Made by a program: the position numbers and the translations under genes. From Trichosphaerium sp. ATCC 40318 (Eukaryota; Discosea; Flabellinia; Trichosidae), in contig JALMLS010000072.1 in assembly GCA_038496445.1 (NCBI GenBank), positions 96,754 to 160,753 on the forward strand: DNA of 64,000 nucleotides, written 5' to 3'. Positions 1 through 12,507 of this stretch are shown here, one piece after another. Each line of letters opens with the position of its first letter. The stretch's first letter is position 1. Below the pieces are notes generated by a model that did no database searches, had not been told where the DNA came from, and saw only the letters and a list, made by a program, of their open reading frames with translations.

Positions 1-762
1 TGAAAAGTTTTAACTGTTTGACATATCACCTGGATATAAAACGTACAATACTTGGTGAAGTGATGCCTTACTTCAGAGTAAGGTTTTTGCTGAGTTATAA
101 GCATAAGTCATGTGCACTAAATTGTGACATATTATATTGAAGATTCAACATGAGTGAATACAATAAAAACACGTGTCTCAAACGTTTTTTGGATTAATGG
201 TTACGTAAATACAACATTTGAGTTATTACGAAATCTACAATGGGAACTGCAAAATAAACTGTCTATTGGACTATAAAAACACGTGATAAATAGAGATAAT
301 AACATTAAAAACAATCAACAAAAAAAGCGCTACCAATAAAAAAAAACGAACCCAATTTACTATTTATAAATAACCTTCATTCACGCTAGCGCAACTTATT
401 AATAAACAGAAAACTAAATACAACTTCACTCCATGACCAGAAGGAAGATAGTGTTAAAAACCAATCAAAAATTTAGATGCGAGGTATCGCACAATACCAA
501 AAATTAATCAACAACAGATGTGTTTAGGACGACATTAGCCTGTTTCCTAGCGTAATATGAACGTCTACAACAATCTCATTTGTCTTTGCCAGTGTACGCG
601 ACAATTCGGAAAGCTGACACTCTGCTAAGCCTTATAGACGCTGAGCACTATAATTTACATATGAAATTTACATTAAAAAAAAGTACGTTAACCAGTTTGG
701 GCGATAGGTCGAAAAATGATTTATTATTACTATGATACAATAATTACATGTGCTACAGACGC
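1..762. other. No supported gene; AT-rich flank
   Basis: I see no convincing coding stretch here. The sequence is AT-rich with many poly-A runs and two CACGTG palindromes near 170 and 284. It is the 3' flank of the Rad21 gene on the minus strand. Confidence 0.5.
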
Positions 763-3115
763 TCACCTTCTGAGTTTCTCTAAAGCATGACCCTAAAAAA
801 AAATTAACAACCAAGCAAACAACGCAACTCACAAAAAAACAAAAAAAAACCCGAAAAAAAAAATTAAAAGGTTTCTCCCTTTTTCCACCCTACAGAACCA
901 CCTCATGTGTTTATATCGCCCATAAAAACAGTATTTTCAGGGATGGTAAAAAAAAAATTGAAAAATGATTTGAAGCGTAATCTTGATCTCAAGCGAAAAA
1001 AAAAAAAAGCTTACCCGTTTGACGATCATGATTTCGCTGTATGGACCACGTTTTTGTAATAAATCAATACGCTCTTTTGATTTTAGCGCCAAAACAGCTG
1101 AAAATAGAGAAGCAGCTACAGAACGTTTCTGCATACGTCCAGCACCATGAATACTACAAAAAAAATAAACAACAAGTTCCATAAAACTCGCAAAAAATCA
1201 AAAAAAAAATCAAAAAAAAATCAAAAAAAAAAGCAAGAAATTACTTACGTTTCTACCAAATCGTCGAACTTTAGTCTATCTACACCCTGGGATTGGAATT
1301 CCTTACGTAGGGTAATAGCTACACCAAGATCACGCGCAGTAAATGCAGCCTCTGGCGTAGAAGCAGAATCGGAGGTAGAAGTAGTGGTACGCGAACGTGT
1401 GTCAGCCTCATTCTGTTCTTCTCCCATAATGATTGGAGAACCTGGTGTACCTGGCGAACCTGGGGAACCTGGGAAACCTGGAGAGCCTGGGAAACCCGGA
1501 GAACCTGGGATTTGTTCCATCCCTTCACCACCATCAACACGATCATCTGAGTACTCTCCACCACGACCCTGTAAAAACAAAGATTAATAACAACATTTGT
1601 TTTGCAACGAACAATATCAACAAATTACATAGGTCAACGAAAGAACTCTCAATTGACGCACATGTGCAGCAAATCATAAAAAAAAATTCAAAAAAAAAGA
1701 GTTTGCGTTCAAAACATCCTTGGTAAGTACCATGAGATATGCAGGTGCTTTCAATGTCATGTTACGTCTAGTAACATTCATAAGAGTAGGGTTAAGACTT
1801 CTAAACGCTGGCATGCTTAGAAGAGCTTCTGGACCGTCTATTTCCATTTGACGAATCTCCATATCTTCTGGAGTATCTGGGACATATCCTACTTGTCTTA
1901 CAAGTCTATCTACATTACCCAGCCATCCGTGCATTGTTCTAGATTCACAATAATAAGTCACAATCCAAAAAAAGAATAAAAGAAGATTTCAGACTTACGT
2001 TGTTGAAAGTTGAGTTTTTTTGTCCATTCTGACCATTGATTTTGTTTCACGTGGCTTCTTACGACGTTCTTGAGGTGGCAGCATGACACCTAAACACATT
2101 AGAAGGAGATCAACGCTGAAAGCGCCAAAAAAAAACCAAAAAACGCCAAAATTCAAAAAAAAGCTTGTGTTTTGTTTACGAACCCGGCGATCTACTCTCT
2201 GTAGTAGGGTCTCTTAATTCAAGATCATCATCTTGTACAATTGCAAGACCATCATCGTCAGGATTGTCGAAGGCATTTTCCATCTCAAAGTCCTCTCTAT
2301 GTTGGTTTTAGTCTCTGGAGCTACTAGCTAGTGTGAGAAAGCGTCATACCCGCCAATAACATCGATAACATCTTCTAGCTGTGCAAGACGTTGTGCAAAG
2401 TCATCTGACGTGGCTTCTTTTATTTGGGAAGCTGTATAAGATGGTTAATAAAAAAGTAACGTTTAGAAAGCGTAACAAAGAAAAAAATGAAGTTTTTTTC
2501 AGTCTCAGAGTGTTTACCAGCTATTTCATCACGCTGTGGGAATAGGTTTAAGCTCTCAGCATCAATGAGACCATCTTCCATTGCCGGTACGTCACTGTAG
2601 AGTTAGTTTTTTTGAAATATTTGAGTTTTTTATCGTACGCAATATCCATATCGGTTGGTAAGCTAATATCATACTCTGGGAAGTGCTCTGGAAGCGTAAT
2701 AGCGTTTATATTTGCTTGGGTTTGATCTAAATCTATTTTGGCGATTTCTGTCCTCTAAACGCTTTGTTAGTTTCCATATTGTCGTAGATTAATACGTACA
2801 GTCTTTCGCCGTAATTTAACGAGTGCATCAGAGCAATCTGTGTACAAGTAGTGGACTTTCTTCTGATAGATACGTACAACACCAAGGAGCAAATGACCCT
2901 TAAGACGCAATGCGAGGCGTACTTTTGGGTTTAAAATATGCTCTACAACGGAAAATAAGTATTTTAAATTGTAATTTAATACACTACGTACCAATGGTCT
3001 GTGATATATCTGTGTCGTTAACTTGCGCTTTTGTCAATTTCTTTGGCCAATGCGCTGCGAGCCATACTTTACCAAGAACACCTTGTCTGGCTAAAACTAC
3101 TTGTAGAAAAAACAT
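763..3115 (-). CDS. RAD21: Cohesin kleisin subunit Rad21/Scc1
   Basis: Spliced gene for the kleisin that closes the SMC1-SMC3 cohesin ring in the nucleus and is cut by separase at anaphase. The start is the ATG at 3115. The N-terminal domain reads MFFLQVVLARQGVLGKVWLA, followed by AAHWPKKLTKAQV, and after an intron beginning GTACGT by NPKVRLALR and GHLLLGVVRIYQKK, all hallmarks of the Rad21 N-terminus that binds SMC3. The C-terminal winged helix is seen in LALKSKERIDLLQKRGPYSEI near 1020-1110. The last exon is inferred by joining the intron from about 1014 to the T-rich acceptor near 790, ending HALEKLRR-stop. Between the domains, near 1433-1515, lies an unusual Gly-Ser-Pro collagen-like run. 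Family assignment is firm; some internal exon joins and the last exon are inferred. Confidence 0.88.
1433..1515 (-). repeat. Collagen-like GSP/GFP tripeptide repeat inside Rad21
   Basis: On the minus strand this stretch encodes repeated triplets of the type GSPGFPGSPGSPGTPGSP in the Rad21 frame, built from 9- and 18-base DNA units. It lies in the linker between the N-terminal and winged-helix domains, where kleisins are normally poorly conserved and disordered. It probably arose by local repeat expansion. Confidence 0.75.
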
Positions 3116-3589
3116 TGTATGTAGCTGTGGAGAACGCGCGCTTTTTTTTTTCGGTTGGCGGGAATATGTAGAGTATTAACTTAATACCCTTAGCTTAACG
3201 GTTCAAAGTCGTAACGGAAACGTCCTTTTTAAATAGATAAGGCCAAGTTTTATTCACCACAAGTTATAAGATAGTTTTACAGCACAAAGAGTCTTGGACA
3301 TGCCATTTAAGACTTACTAAAAGTGATACAAGTAAAATCTAGCTAAACGGCCTTTGACGCTGGATTATACGCCCATCAGGTAATTTCTGTGACTGTAGCA
3401 AAGTTCTCGTGTCAACTCAAAGGTTTGTCGTTGCGAAGCCAACAGCGTTAAGTATTCATATCCTTTGTTTCAACAGCGTACTGTTTGAGCTCATGAGGTG
3501 ATTGTTAAGTGAAACAAGGCGTCGATATTGGGAATCTGACACAAGTTCCCACAATTCATAAATTCTAAAATAACACTACCACCGAACCA

Positions 3590-5323
<1,734 letters not shown>

Positions 5324-6081
5324 AAAAACAAGTTTGTAATTGTTGTTATTATTTTAAGAGCTCGCTTGTCACTAGTACAGTTAGGATATAGCGAGCGTAA
5401 TCCACAACTGACCTAGAATAATAATAATACACTTCTCGTGAATCAATCACTGAATTTGAGAAAGAACATCCGAGAAAACCTATAAGAACACTGAACAACG
5501 CAAGAATGAAATTAAAACAACATACTGCGAGTTTTATAACTCTTTAGCCGAAAAGTCGCGACAACGTGACGTAATAACCAACGTGAAAGTAATCTTTGAA
5601 AATACTGTAATGTAGTAGAGCCGAACAAATTAGCACGTAAAACACGAGCGCCAAACGGCGTGACGTTTTCAAATAATTTAACGAAAATCATGCACGAAAA
5701 AAAACGTGAAAAACAATATTTCACGTAAAATGCTTTCGTGACTCTGAGCTACTGTACAGCGCTTTCTTCGCTTATATGCCGTTTCCAGCCAAACCGAACG
5801 GTCTTAAAAAGCACACATCAAGTTAAAACAAAACCATAATTGTTTTATTTCGCTACTTGCACTACACTCTTTTCAAAAGCAAAAAAAATGCGAACAAACA
5901 AAGTCTAGTTGTTTATACAAAGATTTTTTTATTTCTTTTGTTTCTTTGGGCTTAAAATGATCTAAGCGTCTAATAAAATACGTAAGACTTATATCTCTAG
6001 CGTAAAAACAAAAAATAACGCATGTACAACGAAAACATTTTCACCAAAAAAAAATAGAAAAAAACGCCTTTGTAACGCATA
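5324..6081. other. Intergenic; no supported gene
   Basis: Convergent 3' flanks of the DAHP synthase and NAC-beta genes. Reading frames here are short, start on non-ATG codons or lack family features, and I see no RNA gene. Confidence 0.5.
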
Positions 6082-6973
6082 TCACGAATCCGTACCAGCT
6101 TTTGGTTCCTCTTCTTTGACTTCCTCGAGTGCTGGTGGTTCATCAGCAACTTCTTCGAGTGCAGGTGGCTCATCGCCTTCTACGGCCTCAAGTGGTGGTG
6201 GACCGGCGTCAGCAGCGGTTTCAAAGTCGACATCATCGAATTCGTCAGACTTGGCAGCTAGAACAACGAGTTAGAAGCGAAATTAGTGTTTTTTTCTCCA
6301 AAGTCGTTTTGCTTGTAATAAACGAAGCTTAAATGTTTATTTTTGGTTTCTCTACGCATAAGATAACGCGTACCTTTTGGATCGGCGCCCATTTGTCCAA
6401 ATAGTGCAGAAATATCTAAACAACAAAAAATGAGTTGTTGGTTTCACTACGTGCTTTCTATCGTACCAGATTTTTCGTGTTTACCCTTTACAATGTAGCA
6501 GTTGGCTTGAATATTGGCCATAACTAAACAGGGTATAAGTAATTTTCCTCGGTAGTGATATCCGCATTGTAGCGCAAAATATAACTCCAAAAAGTCCCAC
6601 GAGCCAACAAAGAGCTCACGCAGCAGATTTTGAACAAACGGCACCAAACGAGAATAAACTCGTAAAAACGAGCGCGATGAAGCGCGAAATAGCTCGTGGG
6701 TAATTTGGAGCATGAATACGCCGTTTTTCTGTACAAACAAAGAAGATTACCTTTAGGGCTTTTAAAGAGCATAACTTTGTCTTTAGCGTCTCCCTTATCA
6801 TTTATCATTATTACTTGATCAATTTCTGGGATCGTTTGTATGTTATGTTTTTTTGCCCAAGCCAACAACGCTTTCTCATTGTTGCCGCGTCTGTACTTTG
6901 TCTTCCTGCGTACGGAACCCTTACCACCTGTGCGCACGGACGCTGCTCTTCTTTCTAGCTTTGCTCTGTTCAT
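6082..6973 (-). CDS. Nascent polypeptide-associated complex beta subunit (BTF3/EGD1-like)
   Basis: NAC-beta binds ribosomes at the tunnel exit with NAC-alpha and shields nascent chains. The start ATG at 6973 gives MNRAKLERRAASVRTGGKGS, followed by VRRKTK, matching the conserved N-terminal ribosome-binding segment of BTF3 (consensus MNxEKLxKLxxxVRxGGKGT). The NAC core follows (NIQTIPEIDQVIMINDKGD, then VMLFKSPK, VMANIQANCYIV and DISALFGQMGADPK) across three introns. The C-terminus is acidic with two copies of DEPPALEEV and ends AGTDS-stop at 6082. The final part of the NAC core appears shorter than in yeast or animals, which may reflect divergence or a missed exon. Confidence 0.85.
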
Positions 6974-7157
6974 TCTGCAAAATTTTATCTCACGGTAACT
7001 TAAGAAACGCAAAGGAAAAAAAAAAAAAAAACCAAGACTTAAGTGTTTGAGGTTTGAACGTTTGCTTTATGTGGGTTTTTGCGTCCGGATAGGTACATTA
7101 GGGTAGATACAATAATACAAGGGGGTTGTTATGTTACATTTCTTGGCCGCGTTTGGC

Positions 7158-7457
7158 TTATTTGCTTGCGGAGTTTTTTGTGCAAGAAACAAGCAGTTTT
7201 TCTTGCGATGAATTGAAAGTTGCTCGTTTGAGTAGGTTAGGTCCTCTGGATCCTCTGGTAGGTCTGTAAGATTTATTTGTTAATCTGTTTGCTTGTTCTC
7301 GCGTCTTCATTACGTAAGTGTCCAAGTTTTTCTTTTGTAGCTTTAATAACTGATTTTCTCTCTGCATTTGTTCATATTGCTTCAACAATCGTGTAATCTC
7401 TTCGTCGTGTTCAATCTCAGCATTAGACTTGTTTCTGCAGCACATTATTGTCGCCAT
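7158..7457 (-). CDS. Small coiled-coil protein, unknown
   Basis: Uninterrupted 99-codon frame from ATG at 7457 to TAA at 7158. The N-terminus MATIMCCRNKSNAEIEHDEE has a CC pair that could be lipid-modified. Residues about 15-55 are rich in E, Q, K and L with heptad spacing (ITRLLKQYEQMQRENQLLKL), which predicts a coiled coil. The C-terminal half is basic and Ser/Arg-rich (SYRPTRGSRGP). I do not recognise the family. It lies head-to-tail about 185 bases upstream of NAC-beta on the same strand. Composition favours a real gene over a chance frame. Confidence 0.5.
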   Translation of the reverse strand: MATIMCCRNKSNAEIEHDEEITRLLKQYEQMQRENQLLKLQKKNLDTYVMKTREQANRLTNKSYRPTRGSRGPNLLKRATFNSSQEKLLVSCTKNSASK

Positions 7458-9287
7458 TCGGGAAAGAAGTTGTGTAGGTGGTGTGGTTTATAAAAAATGT
7501 CTGAAAATTCACCGTCTGAAAAGAACATGACGTTAGTGTGTCGTCAGAAAATGTCCGCCCAATGTGAAATACTCTTTGTACCAGTATACAACGGTTAATA
7601 AACTACAAATTGGCCCATTATGTTCATAAATGGAATTATGAGATCGCTAGGAAGCCCCTTATTATTTTAGGCGGGTACGTAAAAATATAACGGAAGTGCC
7701 GGAAACGCTTCTTTGATGCTGGTAAAACAATAGTAGGTGCATAGTACGATCGCCAATAACAATTCCAGATAAAACATCATTTTTGGTCGTGGCTTGCGTC
7801 AGATTGCGCGGAGCCGGATATACTTTCCGTAATACGCGAATGAAGAGCATTCGCCTTTATTACAGGCGCCTACAGAGAAAGTTCGTGTAAAGAAAGTGAA
7901 GTTCGAGACAAAACACAATTTGTTGATGCCATTGTTAGCTATAGTTTAACATACATTTTTCGGGTAATACAACGTTTTGTGGAATGATGGGATTTTTTTG
8001 CGAAGTTTTTTGGAAGATTACGGCAGTGCGCTCGAGATTATAATAACGACACCATAGTTTGTTGGGGATAAATTTATACAATTAATTGAACAAACAATAT
8101 ACAGTTAAAGGAGTTGTCGCGCATTGTCTCGCGTAGCACTTTTCTCGAATAGTTTCGGCGTAATATGGCGCCAAGAGGTGCTATTGCGGGATTTACGTGT
8201 GAGGTTCCTTTTGTAGATATCGGATGAAAGTCGCCTAGTACGATACCTTATATAACCATGTATATTTTAGAGCAATTAAAACAATTCTGATTTTTTTCAA
8301 GATCAATGGCGCAATATGTTTACGTGATACACTTGTTTCGTCATGAAAAGCAATAAACACGTCTTACAACTGCTTTCAGCTCGCGGAGGATTATTCCCAC
8401 AAGTATACTAATCGCTTGAGCTGCAAATGATTCTTTTCTGTGCAGTATAGCCTAAGATTGTATGACGCTAGGAAGATCGACTACAAGGCGTGTCGCCTAC
8501 GTAAACAGATCACAATTGATCGGAGCTAAAGCATTTATCGTTACTCCCTTATGTAAGATATTATAAAGGCTTGTTTGTTGCGGCTCGTGCGGAGTGTAGT
8601 GCGTAGACACATTCATGATAGAAAACCCGAACCATACCCTCGATGCTCTTGTGCATAATATTTCACAATCAGTTCATCCTGTGTTCAATCGAGTGCGCTG
8701 AGCGACTATTCTACTTACAGTATCTTAGAAAACGCATTACCTATGTACCATCCACACTTCGTTGCGTAATTGTTGACCAAACATATATTTGCTAGTGGTA
8801 CACTTTGGGGTAGATTGATTCATAGCGACTGATGCCAGTGTGAGGCTCATAAGTAGCTTCTCTATGTCAATAAATGAAGCGTTACTCTGAGCGCACCTAT
8901 GTACTATCCACACTTCGTTGCGTAATTGTTGACCAAACATATATTTGCTAGTGGTACACTTTGGGGTAGATTGATTCATAGCGACTGATGCCAGTGTGAG
9001 GCTCATAAGTAGCTTCTCTATGTCAATAAATGAAGCGTTGCTCCAAGGTTAAGTGTCTCTAAAAACTGTGTTAAGGCGTGCTTTGTATCAATAAATCAAC
9101 AATTTACGGTAGGTCGCTACAAATGGTTTTCGGTTTTGGTTTGTAGAAGTGATGTTATTTCTTGTACTAGTGTGTGGCGCATATACTATTATGACTTTGG
9201 CTGTTTACTTAGTTAAAAGACCATACGAGGAGGTAATCACTTCAACGGTATCGTACATTAATTACTCTAACACCACGTAAGGGAAAA
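7458..9287. other. Gene-poor interval
   Basis: Long stretch with frequent stops in all frames and no recognisable gene apart from the tandem duplication at 8741-9039. A 42-codon frame from ATG at 9131 (hydrophobic start LFLVLVCGAYTIMTLAVYLV) lies just upstream of the F-box/MORN gene; I cannot say whether it is translated. Confidence 0.45.
8741..9039. repeat. 156-base direct tandem repeat, two copies
   Basis: The segment 8741-8883 recurs at 8897-9039 with about one difference (tgtaccatcc versus tgtactatcc); the period is 156 bases including a 12-base linker. Because 156 is divisible by three, a minus-strand frame without stops runs through both copies as a 52-residue repeat (containing SLTLASVAMNQSTPK). 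I see no start or splice context that makes this a gene. Near-identity implies a recent duplication, or an assembly artefact. Confidence 0.9.
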
Positions 9288-9860
9288 ATGTCAAAATGTC
9301 ATCTATTGCATCTACCTTTGGAGCTACATCTTGATATTATTGATTTAGACCCTACATTTGCCAAATGGCCACTATTATCAAAATATACAGCGACAACAAC
9401 GAGGTTTGATAGTGACTTGAATAAACATGGAAAATGGATGAAACATAAGAATGTGCTTGGCTCAAAAAAATCAATGTTGTTAGGCCAAGAACGTTGGAGG
9501 CATGGTCAACTTCATGGAGAGTATAAGAGTTGGTATGGAGTACATCACAAACATATACAAGATGTGTTGCACAAAGAACAAACTCAAATGAGCTGTCATT
9601 GTTATTACAGTAATGGTAAAAAGGAAGGTGAATACAAAGAGTGGCATCAAAATGGTGAATTGCGGAGACATTGTTACTATGTTGATGGTAAATTAGAAGG
9701 AGAATCTAAGCAGTGGTATAACAGTGGACAAATATATGAGGACTCTAATTTTGTATGTGATGAACTAGTAGGAAGTTACAAGCAGTGGAACAACCATGGT
9801 TTGTGTACTGTAGACGGTAGTTATGTGGATGGTAAACTAGTAAGATCCAGAAAAAGGTAA
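9288..9860 (+). CDS. F-box-like protein with MORN-type (YwqK-like) repeats, copy 1
   Basis: The start ATG at 9288 gives MSKCHLLHLPLELHLDIIDL, an F-box-like N-terminus (LPLELxLDI). From about residue 70 there are degenerate 20-24-residue repeats of the form GxxxGEYKxWYxNGxL (for example KKEGEYKEWHQNGELRRH and KLEGESKQWYNSGQIYED), the MORN_2/YwqK-antitoxin-like type. F-box proteins usually recruit targets to SCF ubiquitin ligases; the repeats would be the target-binding part (inference). It is paralogous to the genes at 16983-17663 and 40129-40938, sharing the spacer motif RFDSxxxKHGKW. The frame stops at 9860; an intron GTAAAT to TTTTTTTTAG (9857-9904) would instead end the protein at 9941 with 12 different residues. 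Confidence 0.75.
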   Translation: MSKCHLLHLPLELHLDIIDLDPTFAKWPLLSKYTATTTRFDSDLNKHGKWMKHKNVLGSKKSMLLGQERWRHGQLHGEYKSWYGVHHKHIQDVLHKEQTQMSCHCYYSNGKKEGEYKEWHQNGELRRHCYYVDGKLEGESKQWYNSGQIYEDSNFVCDELVGSYKQWNNHGLCTVDGSYVDGKLVRSRKR

Positions 9861-10185
9861 ATCGTAGAATAAACCTTCAACATTTTTTCTTGTTATTTTT
9901 TTAGTTCACTGGAGCACAATCAATTGCTTAAGAACCCTTAAAGCTACAAGGTATCAATTGAAAGTAAACGTTTTACAACTCCATCCTTGTCCATCGAGAA
10001 GTTTCTGTCCGTAACATGTATCAGTTACACCAAATGCAGTTGCGCCCTAGGTAGAACTATAATGGTAGGGGTACATGTACTCGCACCCTTAGGCGCGAGA
10101 AAGCAGTATGGAAGTTAAGTTTGTGTTTATAAGTCGAATATAAGTAAAAGTTGAGCGAATCTCCTGATCCAACAACATCTACGGT

Positions 10186-12097
10186 ATGGCATACTCTGCA
10201 AACGCACATGACTGGCCTGAAAACACTGTATTGGATTGGCTAACAGCAAACGGTTTACAGGGGCTACATGACACATTCAGAAATAACGAGGTAATGCGTT
10301 GTGTTATTCGTCTTGGCAGAAAATTGCTCAATCTAGCGCTAGATTGATGGCTCTGCTCTAATGGACCTTACAAGAACCGACATTAAAGCAGAACTTGAGG
10401 TACAGCAATCTATATCTCTGAGAGATAGTTCACAGTATGAATAAACAAACAACAGATTCGATCGCTTGTGTTGAGAAAGAAGCTATGGGCCGCCATTCAA
10501 CGTACCAAAACGCACCTGATTTTTGCGAATCACGTGGACAGTCTTCGGCTCCAGAAACATGAAGCAGCGGTAAGCCTTTTTGAGAGAGAAACAAGCCAAA
10601 TACCCGGTATAACAAAGTATAGTTGTTTAAGGCTGAAGAAGCGAGAGGAGGCGAAATTGCTGTTGCTGATATGATTATGACAGATGTTGATAACTTGAAA
10701 AGTGTCAAGGAGAACTTTATTGTACGGATTACGGTACTTTAATCCGTACAATAACTTTTATTTTAAAGGCGGCCTCCGAGTTACAACAAGAGTATGATGA
10801 AATGAGAGACCAAGAGGCTATAGATCTTGATTACGCCTTATCACTGTAAGTAAGATTAGCACTTTGTCTAACACGTGGTAGAGCCAGCGAAGAGCAAAGG
10901 CGGAAGTTTAGAGCTCTTTTGGCTAGAAGAAATCCTTCTCTTGAACTCTCATTTAACATAGAGATTGTGTCAGAGCATGGCTCAAAATTAAACGAGCTCC
11001 GTGATTCCAGAAATTGGCTTGAAAAAGAGCAATGTGCGATTTGCTCGCAAGTCAAGCCTTGGTCGATTCAAGTTTCTTGTGGACATTTGTGGTGCCAGGA
11101 TTGCCTTGTGGTAGGTGTATATTGGAAATAAGTGAGTTATAACCATATAGGATTTGTTCAATGCGTGCTTGAAGAATGTCGGGTTGATTCCACCAAGATG
11201 CTGCAAGCAATTGTTAGATCCAAATTTAGCTTGTGTACTTCTACCTTCTGTGACGCTTAAGAAAGTAAACGCCTTACGTACTTCTCAAGTTAATGGCATA
11301 CTCTTAGTTTAAGAGACTCTTTGCCGAACATACCATCAAGAACAAGATGTACTGTCCAAAGAAGACTTGTTCACACGTATTGGATGTAGATAGACTTGTT
11401 GTTGAAGGTATGCGAATTCATAGAGCATGTGACATTTCTATCTTTTAATGTATTTGATAGAAAGCGGAGCTTCTCAGTGCACGAAATGCCATTCATCTAT
11501 CTGTAGCAAATGTAAGACTTTCTGGCATTTTACAATGACGTGTGGCGAGTATCAGAGGCTTCCTGATTCGGTTAAATACGCCGATGATGAATCGTTGTTC
11601 AAGATTGCCAATAGCAACAATTGGAAAAGGTATTATTGCTTGATTTTGATTCTACCATTTGACAACTACAAAGGTGCCCGGAATGTCACATTTTCATTGA
11701 ACTAAAACATGGGTGCAATCACATGACTTGTAAGAACTGCGGGTACGTTTGTACATAAAAACTTGTTTAGCAACCTTCTCTCAAGGTGTGAGTTCTGCTT
11801 TCAGTGCCTTGAGCTATGGAGAAACCATGGATCAGGGTGTAACTTGTGGAATAATGAGGATCAACTGTTAGAAGTAGTAAATCGTAGAGCTCAAAATCCT
11901 GCACAAAGGTATTACTACAAGTGGAAAAAAATCAAATCTTATCGTAAACTTATACCTTTCTTAGAAATGCAATTAGGAGGAACATCGAGTACAATGAGTG
12001 TGTTGATCATAACTTTAATCGCATTAAATGGCTTCGTGGTGATTGTGAAGTCTGTGGCTTTTATATGAATATGTACTGGGCACCCACCATTGAATGA
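10186..12097 (+). CDS. SAM domain-RBR (RING-IBR-RING) E3 ubiquitin ligase
   Basis: The start ATG at 10186 gives MAYSANAHDWPENTVLDWL, followed by TANGLQGLHDTF and, after an intron, EIDGSALMDLTRTDIKAELE: a SAM domain at residues about 8-75. Then a helical linker, RING1 (CAICSQVKPWSIQVSCGHLW, CQDC), an IBR region (CPKKTCSHVL, CTKCHSSICSKCKTFWH) and RING2 (CPECHIFIELKHGCNHMTC, FCFQC). The Cys in HGCNHM aligns with the catalytic Cys of RBR ligases (Parkin GGCMHM), so ubiquitin thioester transfer is expected. About nine short introns were joined, one only 36 bases long near 10850. The last exon, after an intron opening GTATTACT near 11909, encodes NIEYNECVDHNFNRIKWL and a CEVC pair, ending TGA at 12097. 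Confidence 0.87.
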
Positions 12098-12507
12098 TGG
12101 AGATTAATCTATTTTTAGTTTCTCATACAGTTGTTCTACTTGCAGAATGTTGGTTTGTATGCAATGTAGACACAATGCTTAGTGCGTATTGTCTCAAGTA
12201 TGTGCGAATAGGCTAGCTTTGTATGTGATAATTCTCGTTGTCAGACTGACGCAAATAAACTGTCTACTATTCCGTAGTTTTGTTTTTATAAATTCATATG
12301 AAAGAAGCGTTTAAATTAACTTACATTACATTCCTAGCACGTTCTTACCTGTATTCAAATTCTTTAAATCTGTACTAGAATGAGTATTGACTATTGTGAA
12401 GGGAACAAGTTTATTACTTCTTTATGTATAATTTGACACCAGTAGAAGATACTTGATTTGACGTGCTGACCAACAAGTTAGCTAAAGACAAAAAGAAAAA
12501 GACTAAG
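12098..12507. other. Intergenic, convergent 3' ends
   Basis: Separates the ends of the RBR ligase (+) and NAGLU-like (-) genes. It is AT-rich with no supported gene. Confidence 0.5.

Noticed and set aside
1147-1587. Plus-strand frame with Gly-Glu-Pro collagen-like repeats
   Set aside because: It is the complement of the Rad21 linker; Rad21 homology on the minus strand explains it and its introns interrupt this frame.
5512-5724. 70-codon minus-strand frame after DAHP synthase
   Set aside because: Composition and position fit intergenic sequence; no support.
8737-9006. Repeat-encoded 89-codon minus-strand protein
   Set aside because: The open frame follows from a 156-base duplication; no splice or family support.
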